From Chloroflexota bacterium (GTDB lineage: Bacteria; Chloroflexota; Anaerolineae; Promineifilales; Promineifilaceae): a DNA stretch of 64,000 nt. The stretch is taken from NCBI GenBank assembly GCA_014584575.1, contig JACTMP010000013.1:186001-250000 (forward strand), written 5' to 3'. A model generated the notes under the pieces. It did not search any database. It saw nothing but the letters and a program-made list of their open reading frames with translations, and had not been told where the DNA came from. Position numbers and translations under genes: made by a program. Positions 56,059 through 61,290 of the stretch are shown here, in pieces (position 1 is the stretch's first letter; every line of letters begins with the position of its first letter).

Positions 56059-56114
56059 TCCGTGATGCGTGAGACGTGATGCGTGATGGTTTGGTCACGC
56101 ATCACGCATCACGG
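56059..56114. repeat. Word-repeat hairpin, family D (third copy)
   Basis: GTGATGCGTGAGACGTGATG words face inverted TCACGCATCACGCATCACGG words. It sits between the Ro60 stop and the HNH start. Confidence 0.7.
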
Positions 56115-56115
56115 T

Positions 56116-57723
56116 TCACCCTCGAATAAAGTCGGCAATGAGCGATGGCACGGCCGTGTCAAAGCCCACCACATCTAGCATACCAGCGTCGTTGGGATCG
56201 GCAACTGAAAAGCGGTTGGCCACCATGCCCACCACCACCAGTTTTGCCGGAATACCCGTTCGTTGGCGGTACGTTTGCAGCGCCTGCGCCGGGTGAACGT
56301 TGCCATACCACGTTTCACTGTCCGTGTACACCACAAAGGCATCCGCCTGTACGCCGTTCGCCAGCGCCCACAGCATCGGCTGGGCCACATCTGTCGCCCC
56401 AAAGGGCAGGTTGCTGACCGCCTGTACGGCGTCATCCAGCCGTTGGCGCGGCGAGATGTTCAACCGCACCATCTGGTGCGAGAAGCCGACAACGGTCACG
56501 TGCTGTTCCGTGGCCGCCGTCACCAGGGCCATCGCCGCCGAGGCCACCCGCGGCGTCAGCCCTGGCACACCGGCCACCGTACCCATGCTCATCGAGCCGG
56601 ACACGTCCAGCGCCAACACCAGCCGTTGGCCCGTCGCTTCCACATTTTGGAACGCCCGGTAAAACGCCTGATCCAGCGCATCCACAACGGCCGTGACCGG
56701 ATTCCAGGTCAGTCCGCCACGTGCGCCACGGCCGTGCCGGTACGTCAGCAGCGCCGCCAGCACCGCCACCGGATGCACCCGTGCCCGGCGCAGTTGTTCC
56801 GCATCCGTCAGCCGCGCCGTCACCTGTGCCGTCTCTGCGCCCAATGGCGTCAGCACACCGTTGGCCGTCAGCCGGGCCAGGTTGCGCAGCAGCGCCGTCA
56901 GCGGCAGATGTGGCAGCAGCGTCCGCCACACATCCGCCTCCGCCAGCCATTGCGTCGGAATTGCTTCCCAGGGCAGGCCGTAGCCCTCTACCAGCCGCTG
57001 CACATCCCCCACCGAGGTGGCTTGTTTGGCTTGCTCAAAGGCCCAGATGGTTTGCAGTGCGCGGTCATCTGGGGCACCGGTTGGCAGATTAGCAACATCC
57101 CAACCCTGTGTCATCCAATGGAAGAGCTGGTTGTGTACGGCCGTTGGCGCTTGCGGATGGGACAGCCGCAGGGCATCACGATGGCTCCAGCCGTCCCGTT
57201 GTTGGTATTTCACGGCCTGGTAGGCCAGCCGTTCGGCGTCCATGCCGGTGTACCAGTTAGCCACACCCCGGCGCAGCGCCCGGCCCCAGCCGCGGAACCC
57301 TTCCACAAACTCCATGAAGTGGAAGAGGTGCGTACCCGTCCGAGCCACTCGTGGCATGGCGGCGATGGCCGCTTGCCGGGTGGTTTCATCGCCCAGACCG
57401 GTGGCCATGGCCAGCACAAACAGGGCGGGATCGTTGCGGGGGGCACGGCCGTTTTCGGAAATTTCCACCACGCGAGCGACCACGCGACGGCCGTCGGTTT
57501 GCAGGCAGCGCAGCACCGCTTCCGCATTCTCGCGGGTCAGTTTTTGCGGCTGGATGTAAAACGTGCCGCCCTCTGAACCCAGCACCAGGAAGCGGTCAAG
57601 CTGTATCCAGTCATCCACCGCCCAGGCGTAACCCCCGGCCGAATTGGCCACCTGGTTGCTGCCCGGCATCGGTTGGTTCTGCGGCGTTTGCCGCATGGAA
57701 AAAAGTTGTCGCAGTTTTGTCAT
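56116..57723 (-). CDS. rsr: Ro60 orthologue (TROVE-VWA RNA-binding protein)
   Basis: A 535-residue orthologue of Ro60/Rsr, close to the 538 residues of human Ro60. Residues about 10-345 form the TROVE HEAT-repeat ring that binds misfolded RNA ends and Y RNAs (GGYAWAVDDWIQLDRFLVLG near the start; RDALRLSHPQ). Residues about 365-535 form the VWA domain with an intact MIDAS: LALDVSGSMSM (near 370), GATDVAQP and VVYTDSETW. The ATG at 57723 has a perfect AAGGAGGTG site. Y RNA genes lie directly upstream on the same strand. No RtcB or PNPase gene is seen here. Confidence 0.94.
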   Translation of the reverse strand: MTKLRQLFSMRQTPQNQPMPGSNQVANSAGGYAWAVDDWIQLDRFLVLGSEGGTFYIQPQKLTRENAEAVLRCLQTDGRRVVARVVEISENGRAPRNDPALFVLAMATGLGDETTRQAAIAAMPRVARTGTHLFHFMEFVEGFRGWGRALRRGVANWYTGMDAERLAYQAVKYQQRDGWSHRDALRLSHPQAPTAVHNQLFHWMTQGWDVANLPTGAPDDRALQTIWAFEQAKQATSVGDVQRLVEGYGLPWEAIPTQWLAEADVWRTLLPHLPLTALLRNLARLTANGVLTPLGAETAQVTARLTDAEQLRRARVHPVAVLAALLTYRHGRGARGGLTWNPVTAVVDALDQAFYRAFQNVEATGQRLVLALDVSGSMSMGTVAGVPGLTPRVASAAMALVTAATEQHVTVVGFSHQMVRLNISPRQRLDDAVQAVSNLPFGATDVAQPMLWALANGVQADAFVVYTDSETWYGNVHPAQALQTYRQRTGIPAKLVVVGMVANRFSVADPNDAGMLDVVGFDTAVPSLIADFIRG

Positions 57724-57747
57724 ATTGCACCTCCTTATATAGTTTGA

Positions 57748-57893
57748 GACATCCGATTTCTCAAGCAGCCTTTGTATCATCTCAATAAATGAGGGTGAGC
57801 GGAGTGCGCATCCTCAGATGCGCATCTGAGGATGCGCACTCCGCCACGAGATATTGAGAAGATACCAGCCTGTAGCTGTCGAAATCGGATGTC
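57748..57893 (-). promoter_or_regulatory. 13-bp inverted repeat enclosing a palindrome in the rsr leader
   Basis: GACATCCGATTTC (57748-57760) and GAAATCGGATGTC (57881-57893) are exact complements. They enclose the 46-nt palindrome at 57799. The element sits between the 3' end of the first Y RNA and the rsr ribosome binding site, so it could separate Y RNA from mRNA or regulate rsr. Confidence 0.5.
57799..57844. repeat. Perfect 46-nt palindrome, family C
   Basis: It is the same palindrome as 1309-1348 but with longer arms (GCGGAGTGCGCATCC outward). It is centred at 57821/57822 in the rsr leader. Confidence 0.85.
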
Positions 57894-57903
57894 TGGTTTT
57901 TAG

Positions 57904-58032
57904 ACGGGCAAGTTGTCACTGTGGCGTTTAATATGTGCGTTTGCCAGTTTCGCCACATCTGTTGTTGCCAACAGACGGTGGGAGTCGAACCCACAAGAGT
58001 CATACTCCGATAACCCACAGATATCGGCCCGT
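57904..58032 (-). ncRNA. yrlA: Y RNA 1 with circularly permuted tRNA-like module
   Basis: Read on the minus strand. The 5' ACGGGC pairs with 3' GCCCGU. A bulged C and GA/UU pairs follow, the conserved Ro60-binding arrangement of Y RNAs. An upper stem CUGUGG/CCACAG closes the Ro site. Inside lie a T arm (GUGGG-UUCGACU-CCCAC), a 9-bp acceptor-like stem closed by GCAA, then a D-like arm (GCG-AAACUGGCAAA-CGC). This order (T, closed acceptor, D) is that of a circularly permuted tRNA, as known for bacterial YrlA. It is 180 bases upstream of rsr. Confidence 0.85.
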
Positions 58033-58044
58033 TTATGAGCTTAA

Positions 58045-58113
58045 GGGGGGCAAGGATTGCCGATGGGATCAAGTCAGATTCAAAGTCTGGTAACCCATCG
58101 GCTCCGGCCCACC
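58045..58113 (-). ncRNA. Y RNA 2 (short Y-like RNA)
   Basis: The 5' GGUGGGC pairs with 3' GCCCCCC (one mismatch), followed by a bulged C, and a 9-bp upper stem GCCGAUGGG/CCCAUCGGC. The apex holds a small hairpin with the loop CUUUGAA between CAGA and UCUG, which resembles a tRNA-Gln anticodon arm. It has the GGGCCG start and CUUGCCC end shared by the other Y RNAs here. No T arm is present, so it is a minimal form. Confidence 0.55.
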
Positions 58114-58192
58114 AGCGGGGCGTGCGAGGGTCGAACTCGCTCACGCTTACGCGCTTAATCCAGATAACCGTTAGCCGCCGGCCCGGTCACAC
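58114..58192 (-). ncRNA. Y-like or tRNA-like remnant with T arm
   Basis: The minus-strand start GGGCCGGCGG...GGUUAUC resembles the 5' halves of the other Y RNAs. A GCGC-GUAA-GCGU hairpin and a clear T arm (GCGAG-UUCGACC-CUCGC) follow. No matching 3' half (CUUGCCC) exists before Y RNA 2 begins, and no tRNA acceptor pairing can be made. It may share the 3' end of Y RNA 2 or be decayed. Confidence 0.35.
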
Positions 58193-58234
58193 CGGTCAAG
58201 AATTGGGAACGGCAACGCCCCAAGAATTTTCAAA

Positions 58235-58360
58235 TGCACAGGCGGGCAAGTGTGAGAGTGGGTGGTACACCGACCAACAATTTCTTGATGACCGGCTGCT
58301 GCTCTCCAACAGCAAAACCCTGGGTGAGGATAACCCACGCTCTCCGGCCCGCCATGTGCA
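58235..58360 (-). ncRNA. Y RNA 3
   Basis: The lower stem is long: UGCACA and GGCGGGC at the 5' side pair with GCCCGCC and UGUGCA at the 3' side, with one bulged U. The bulged C, a GAGA/UCUC segment and a GUGGG/CCCAC upper stem follow, with the same GUGGGUUAUC motif as Y RNA 1. The interior lacks a T-loop motif and instead contains a GCUG...CAGC hairpin. The gene lies 8 bases downstream of tRNA-Met. Confidence 0.65.
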
Positions 58361-58368
58361 TTTTTCAG

Positions 58369-58440
58369 TTGACGAGGATGGAATTGAACCATCACCGACG
58401 GGCTTATGAGACCCGCGCTCTGCCATTGAGCTACTCGCCA
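58369..58440 (-). tRNA. tRNA-Met (CAU)
   Basis: Acceptor UGGCGAG/CUCGUCA, A73, anticodon loop CUCAUAA, T arm GAUGG-UUCAAUU-CCAUC. U1-A72 pairing argues against an initiator tRNA; an Ile2 (lysidine) role for the CAU anticodon cannot be excluded. No encoded CCA. Confidence 0.88.
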
Positions 58441-58445
58441 ACAAG

Positions 58446-58516
58446 TCGGCCGTCCAGGAATTGAACCTGGTGCTTCCGCATATCAGACGGATGCGCTGCC
58501 GTTGCGCTAACGGCCG
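58446..58516 (-). tRNA. tRNA-Ile (GAU)
   Basis: Acceptor CGGCCGU/ACGGCCG, A73, anticodon loop CUGAUAU, T arm CCAGG-UUCAAUU-CCUGG. The iterated octamer ACGGCCGT overlaps the 5' acceptor strand (58510-58517), an unusual place for it. Confidence 0.88.
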
Positions 58517-58526
58517 TTACCAAAAG

Positions 58527-58600
58527 GGTGACTGGCGAGGCTCGAACTCGCGGCCTTCTGGGCCACAACCAGACGCTCTGCCAACTGAGCTACAGCCACC
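58527..58600 (-). tRNA. tRNA-His (GUG)
   Basis: Acceptor GUGGCUG/CAGUCAC, C73 with a G at position -1 (58600), the histidine identity pair. Anticodon loop UUGUGGC, T arm GCGAG-UUCGAGC-CUCGC. Confidence 0.92.
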
Positions 58601-58605
58601 ATGTG

Positions 58606-58690
58606 CGGAAAGGGAGGGAGTTGAACCCCCAAGGGCTTGCGCCTCGTCGGTTTTCAAGACCGCTGCCGTCACCCATCGGCTTGCCTTCCC
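58606..58690 (-). tRNA. tRNA-Ser (UGA)
   Basis: Acceptor GGGAAGG/CCUUUCC, G73, anticodon loop CUUGAAA, long variable arm (GAGGCGCAAGCCCU region) as expected for serine. T-loop UUCAACU. Confidence 0.9.
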
Positions 58691-58703
58691 TAATTAAATC
58701 TTG

Positions 58704-58777
58704 TGCCGAGACTCCGAATCGAACGGAGGACCTTCTGTGCTTCAGACAGACGCTGCTACCAACTGAGCTACCCCGGC
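58704..58777 (-). tRNA. tRNA-Phe (GAA)
   Basis: Acceptor GCCGGGG/UCUCGGC, A73, anticodon loop CUGAAGC. The D loop is slightly enlarged (GUUGGUAGCA). T-loop UUCGAUU. Confidence 0.9.
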
Positions 58778-58782
58778 CTCAA

Positions 58783-58853
58783 AAGCCCCAAGGGGAATTG
58801 AACCCCTGCTACAAGGTTGAAAGCCTTGTGTCCTGCCATTAGACGATAGGGCC
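58783..58853 (-). tRNA. tRNA-Glu (UUC)
   Basis: Anticodon loop CUUUCAA within ACAAGG/CCUUGU, D arm GUC-type. The acceptor GGCCCUA/UGGGGCU ends in a G1-U72 wobble, and the discriminator reads U, both unusual for this isotype. Confidence 0.85.
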
Positions 58854-58857
58854 GTTG

Positions 58858-58944
58858 TGGGTTGAGCAGGACTCGAACCTGCGCAGCACGGATCCGTGCA
58901 GTTGGTTTACAGCCAACCCCCTTTGCCACTCGGGTCACCAACCC
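58858..58944 (-). tRNA. tRNA-Tyr (GUA)
   Basis: Acceptor GGGUUGG/UCAACCC, A73, anticodon loop CUGUAAA, long variable arm with GCACGGAUCCGUGC, as in bacterial tyrosine tRNAs. Only 4 bases separate it from tRNA-Glu. Confidence 0.92.
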
Positions 58945-58949
58945 CTGTG

Positions 58950-59024
58950 TACCTCTGGTAGGATTTGAACCTACAACCTTCTGGGTCGAAACCAGGCGCT
59001 CTTATTCCGTTGAGCTACAGAGGC
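58950..59024 (-). tRNA. tRNA-Arg (UCG)
   Basis: Acceptor GCCUCUG/CAGAGGU (G1-U72 wobble), A73, anticodon loop UUUCGAC. UCG rather than the usual ACG anticodon. T arm GUAGG-UUCAAAU-CCUAC. Confidence 0.88.
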
Positions 59025-59041
59025 AAAATAGCTGTGCAGTG

Positions 59042-59115
59042 TGCCGGTGGAGAGATTTGAACTCCCATCCCCCGCATTTTAAGTGCGGTGCGTCTGCCTG
59101 TTGCGCCACACCGGC
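59042..59115 (-). tRNA. tRNA-Leu (UAA) with short variable arm
   Basis: Acceptor GCCGGUG/CACCGGC, A73, anticodon loop CUUAAAA in CCGCA/UGCGG. The variable region is only about 5 bases (GGGAU), although bacterial leucine tRNAs normally have a long arm. The D loop keeps a Leu-like GGCAGAC. Confidence 0.85.
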
Positions 59116-59133
59116 AGCCAACCCATGATGAAG

Positions 59134-59208
59134 TACCGGCGGCAGGAGTCGAACCTGCAACGGCCGCGGTCTGAGCGCGGTGCGTCTACCAGATTGCGCC
59201 ACGCCGGC
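59134..59208 (-). tRNA. tRNA-Leu (CAG) with short variable arm
   Basis: Acceptor GCCGGCG/CGCCGGU, A73, anticodon loop CUCAGAC in CCGCG/CGCGG. The variable region is about 5 bases (CCGUU), as in the neighbouring Leu gene. The two share acceptor and D-arm words and are probably a local duplication. Confidence 0.85.
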
Positions 59209-59213
59209 ACGTG

Positions 59214-59286
59214 TGAGCCGAGAGGGCATCGAACCCCCAACCTGCGGATTAAAAGTCCGCTGCTCTGCCGATTGAGCTATCGGCCC
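59214..59286 (-). tRNA. tRNA-Lys (UUU)
   Basis: Acceptor GGGCCGA/UCGGCUC, A73, anticodon loop CUUUUAA in GCGGA/UCCGC. T-loop UUCGAUG. Confidence 0.9.
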
Positions 59287-59303
59287 CAGACGAAGGGGAT
59301 TAG

Positions 59304-59388
59304 CGGAAGGGGCAGGAATTGAACCTGCACTGGTTGTTTCACCAAACTCGTTTAGCAAACGAGCGCCTTACCATTCGGCCACCCTTCC
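59304..59388 (-). tRNA. tRNA-Ser (GCU)
   Basis: Acceptor GGAAGGG/CCCUUCC, G73, anticodon loop UUGCUAA, long variable arm (UUGGUGAAACAACCA). A word-repeat hairpin follows upstream at 59397. Confidence 0.9.
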
Positions 59389-59396
59389 TAAAAGAA

Positions 59397-59455
59397 AGAG
59401 ATTGAGAGATTGGGAGATTGAATCTCTTAGTCTCCCAATCTCCTAATCTCTTTCC
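59397..59455. repeat. Word-repeat hairpin, family E, inside the tRNA array
   Basis: AGAGATTGAGAGATTGGGAG words face inverted CTCCCAATCTCCTAATCTC. The same word family separates protein genes at 12012 and 52030. Confidence 0.7.
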
Positions 59456-59459
59456 TAAA

Positions 59460-59531
59460 AGCGGAGAGCGGGAATTGAACCCACACTTTCTCTATGGCAC
59501 AGAGAGGTTCTGCCGGTTGAACTATCTCCGC
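59460..59531 (-). tRNA. tRNA-Gly (GCC)
   Basis: Acceptor GCGGAGA/UCUCCGC, U73 as usual for glycine, anticodon loop GUGCCAU in UCUCU/AGAGA. T-loop UUCAAUU. Confidence 0.9.
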
Positions 59532-59536
59532 AGGTG

Positions 59537-59591
59537 CTCCGAGAGGCTTCGGGGATGCAGCGACGAAATGGGTCACTACCCTCTCGGAGAC
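59537..59591 (-). other. Unassigned hairpin between tRNA-Gly and tRNA-Thr
   Basis: CTCCGAGAGG and CCTCTCGGAG pair around about 36 bases (GACCCAUUUCGUCGCUGCAU region on the minus strand). It has no T-loop or anticodon arm, so it is not a tRNA. It may be a small structured RNA or a processing element. Confidence 0.45.
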
Positions 59592-59603
59592 GGTTGAGCC
59601 AAA

Positions 59604-59678
59604 AGCTGGCGGCGGGATTCGAACTCGCGCACGGCCGTTTACAAGACGGCTGCTCTTCCATTTCTGAGCTACACCAGC
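59604..59678 (-). tRNA. tRNA-Thr (UGU)
   Basis: Acceptor GCUGGUG/CGCCAGC, U73, anticodon loop CUUGUAA in GCCGU/ACGGC. The octamer ACGGCCGT covers the 3' anticodon stem and variable region. Confidence 0.9.
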
Positions 59679-59691
59679 ACATAACAAACAG

Positions 59692-59762
59692 TCAAGGTGG
59701 AAGGAATCGAACCTCCGGCTCAGCGTCCCAGGCGCCGCATGTTCCCATTACACCACACCCTG
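59692..59762 (-). tRNA. tRNA-Pro (UGG) with C33
   Basis: Acceptor CAGGGUG/CACCUUG with C1-G72 and A73, as expected for proline. The anticodon stem CGGCG/CGCUG gives the loop CCUGGGA, so position 33 is C instead of the near-universal U. T-loop UUCGAUU. Confidence 0.8.
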
Positions 59763-59768
59763 AATCAA

Positions 59769-59840
59769 CTACGGGGCCAGGGTTCGAACCTGGATTTACT
59801 GATTCAAAGTCAGTAGTCCTGCCGGTTAGACGACCCCGTA
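59769..59840 (-). tRNA. tRNA-Gln (UUG)
   Basis: Acceptor UACGGGG/CCCCGUA, G73, anticodon loop CUUUGAA in ACUGA/UCAGU. U1-A72 and G73 fit glutamine identity. Confidence 0.92.
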
Positions 59841-59860
59841 CCAAACAAATGAAAAGAGGA

Positions 59861-59890
59861 GGGAGAGACGGCCGTACGGCCGTCTCTCCC
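59861..59890. repeat. 30-nt palindrome made of two ACGGCCGT octamers
   Basis: GGGAGAG, two octamers sharing a central TA junction, and CTCTCCC form a perfect palindrome between tRNA-Gln and the terminator at 59938. It may serve as a bidirectional terminator stem. Confidence 0.75.
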
Positions 59891-59937
59891 CAAAAAAGGA
59901 GTTGAGGCTTTTGCCCCACAAGAAGGAGGGAAGAGGA

Positions 59938-59971
59938 AGAAAAAATTGGCGACACCCCACAAGTGATCGCC
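59938..59971 (-). terminator. Rho-independent terminator inside the tRNA array
   Basis: On the minus strand GGCGA-U-CAC pairs with GUG-UCGCC, followed by AA and a run of Us. It lies just after tRNA-Trp and divides the array into an upstream block (Asp to Trp) and a downstream block (Gln to Met). Confidence 0.65.
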
Positions 59972-59973
59972 AG

Positions 59974-60046
59974 CAGGTGAGGCAGGGATCGAACCTACAG
60001 CCTGTGGTTTTGGAGACCACCGCTCTACCGGTTGAGCTACTCACCT
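59974..60046 (-). tRNA. tRNA-Trp (CCA)
   Basis: Acceptor AGGUGAG/CUCACCU, G73, anticodon loop CUCCAAA in GUGGU/ACCAC. T arm GUAGG-UUCGAUC-CCUGC. Confidence 0.93.
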
Positions 60047-60053
60047 GAATGTG

Positions 60054-60124
60054 TGGACTGCGCGGGAATTGAACCCACATTTCTGCGTTGCAAGCGCAGC
60101 GTCTTCCCGTTGGACGACCAGCCC
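60054..60124 (-). tRNA. tRNA-Ala (UGC)
   Basis: The G3-U70 pair of alanine identity is present in the acceptor GGGCUGG/GCAGUCC, with a G-G mismatch at position 7-66. A73, anticodon loop CUUGCAA in CUGCG/CGCAG. Confidence 0.87.
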
Positions 60125-60134
60125 GTGTTGAAAA

Positions 60135-60261
60135 TGGGAACGGCAGGAGTTGAACCTGCAACCTCTCCAGTAAGAATGGTAACCGACTACAGCCGGCCCA
60201 TACGAAATGGTCAAATTATTGCAATCGGAGTTTAGCGCTCTGCCAATTGAGCTACGTTCCC
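60135..60261 (-). tRNA. tRNA-like gene with about 55-nt insertion (isotype unresolved)
   Basis: The acceptor GGGAACG/CGUUCCC, A73, D arm GCUC-AAUUGGCA-GAGC and T arm GCAGG-UUCAACU-CCUGC are all normal. Between D arm and variable loop lie about 73 bases instead of 18. CUCCG/UGGAG could form the anticodon stem, and the 3' side gives a loop UUCUUAC (anticodon CUU, Lys), but the 5' half does not fit without removing about 55 bases. It could be an intron, a pseudo-tRNA, or a Y-like RNA; the insert contains GGGCCGGC...GGUUACC, like Y RNA 5' halves. Confidence 0.5.
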
Positions 60262-60266
60262 AAAGG

Positions 60267-60338
60267 CTGCAAGAGCAGGAGTCGAACCTGCACCATACCG
60301 ATTAACAGTCGGCGGCTCTGCCTTTAAGCTATCTTGCA
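60267..60338 (-). tRNA. tRNA-Asn (GUU)
   Basis: Acceptor UGCAAGA/UCUUGCA, G73, anticodon loop CUGUUAA in GCCGA/UCGGU. T-loop UUCGACU. Confidence 0.92.
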
Positions 60339-60344
60339 TCTTGG

Positions 60345-60419
60345 CGGTCTCGACCGGATTTGAACCGACGATCTCTGGCGTGACAAACCAGTGGGGACTC
60401 CAGACTCCCCTACGAGACC
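60345..60419 (-). tRNA. tRNA-Asp (GUC)
   Basis: Acceptor GGUCUCG/CGAGACC, G73, anticodon loop UUGUCAC in CUGGU/GCCAG; GUCACGCCAGAGAUCG is the typical Asp sequence. It has a strengthened D stem (GGGG/CCCC). It is the first gene of the array. Confidence 0.92.
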
Positions 60420-60638
60420 AGAATGATCCGCGAAGAACGCGAAGGGCGCGAAGTGTCTAATCTCTGCGCCTCAGCGTCTCTGCGTTAAAACAAAAAAGGG
60501 CGGTATGTAGTTGTTAACGTGCCATGCTGCACACGGCCGTGACTGCGATCAGGTTGGGGCGATAGAACAGGGCATCTTTGACCCTGCTTCCTACGCAAAA
60601 GGGGCAGTCGTTGGCCTGGAATTGCCCGAAAGGGCGAG

Positions 60639-60669
60639 AAATAAAAAGCGCGGGCTATATTGCCCGCGC
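60639..60669 (-). terminator. Rho-independent terminator
   Basis: On the minus strand GCGCGGGC pairs with GCCCGCGC around AATATA, followed by TTTTTATTT. This is the strongest canonical terminator in the window. Confidence 0.8.
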
Positions 60670-60868
60670 CACATTGCTGCTGTTCCTGGTGTGGAAACGT
60701 TACCGCTGGTTGGGCAACGTATGTGGCACGGATGAACATGCACTTGTGCGCGGGCTGAGCCATTGACCGGACGCCAAATCAAGCATCTTTTCATTCTCAA
60801 TTGATATGCGTTTGGGTTGCTGATGGCAAAACATGATCTCATTCTCCCGTCACATAGTTTATGTTACG
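60641..60868 (-). ncRNA. Candidate small RNA, about 230 nt
   Basis: A strong promoter (60875-60903) and a canonical terminator (60639-60669) on the same strand define a short transcript. It does not match the signatures of tmRNA, RNase P RNA, SRP RNA or 6S RNA that I could check by eye. It may contain a short ORF starting near 60842, but that frame crosses the terminator. Confidence 0.45.
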
Positions 60869-60874
60869 GTAGAA

Positions 60875-60903
60875 AGCATATCACAGGTCGGTCAATATGT
60901 CAA
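60875..60903 (-). promoter_or_regulatory. Sigma-70 promoter, minus strand
   Basis: TTGACA (60903-60898) and TATGCT (60880-60875) are 17 bases apart on the minus strand, so transcription would start near 60868 towards the tRNA array. The surrounding 100 bases are A+T-rich. Confidence 0.65.
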
Positions 60904-61184
60904 TATATTGATATTACGACATTTTGGCGACAATTTTGTCGGAATAAATTGTCCGTGAAAAGGTGTAAGAAGTAATAGAGCTTGTATATTGTTGTTATCT
61001 GTTTAACATCCAGCGCCCGACCAGAGTGCTACCATGCCCGTACTTCAGGCCAAACGCAACCCGGGTAACATCATAGAGCCAACCCCAACAACCCGTTAAC
61101 TCCCTACCCGCCACCACAGCCCATCAATTTATCTGTCTGCAACCTGCCACTCTGTATTGGTATCTTCATCTGTCCAGGCTGCAT

Positions 61185-61197
61185 AAAGGAGGTGATC
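61185..61197 (+). other. 13-nt perfect complement of the 16S rRNA 3' tail, no start codon nearby
   Basis: AAAGGAGGTGATC equals the complement of the conserved GATCACCTCCTTT end of 16S rRNA. No ATG, GTG or TTG with useful spacing follows, and the real gene starts 94 bases later with its own AAGGAG. It is not an rRNA gene. Confidence 0.5.
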
Positions 61198-61290
61198 GCC
61201 TACCAATTTCACTGTCTTATTTTGCCTGCCTATTAATCGAGTTGATACATTACTGTTGCGTGCAGAAATGCCAATCCAAGGAGATAAAAA

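Larger units (their letters stand above)
60420..61290. other. Non-coding region between tRNA array and next gene
   Basis: No protein gene is supported. It holds GCGAAG-type word repeats (60428-60455), one ACGGCCGT (60533-60540), the promoter-terminator unit described separately (60639-60903), and a 13-nt perfect complement of the 16S rRNA 3' tail at 61185-61197. An 83-codon minus-strand frame at 60591-60842 runs through the terminator hairpin and is not convincing. Confidence 0.6.

Noticed and set aside
58045-58113. tRNA-Gln gene (CUUUGAA loop)
   Set aside because: D and T arms and acceptor are missing, while the outer stem matches the Y RNA arrangement; a real tRNA-Gln is at 59769-59840.
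60135-60261. Group I intron in a tRNA
   Set aside because: The extra sequence is about 55 bases, far below the size of a group I ribozyme, and no P/Q/R/S-like core is visible.
60591-60842. 83-codon minus-strand frame downstream of a strong promoter
   Set aside because: The frame runs through a canonical terminator hairpin, so a non-coding RNA is more likely.
61185-61197. Possible 16S rRNA fragment
   Set aside because: Only 13 bases match, in the antisense orientation; flanking sequence is unrelated to rRNA.
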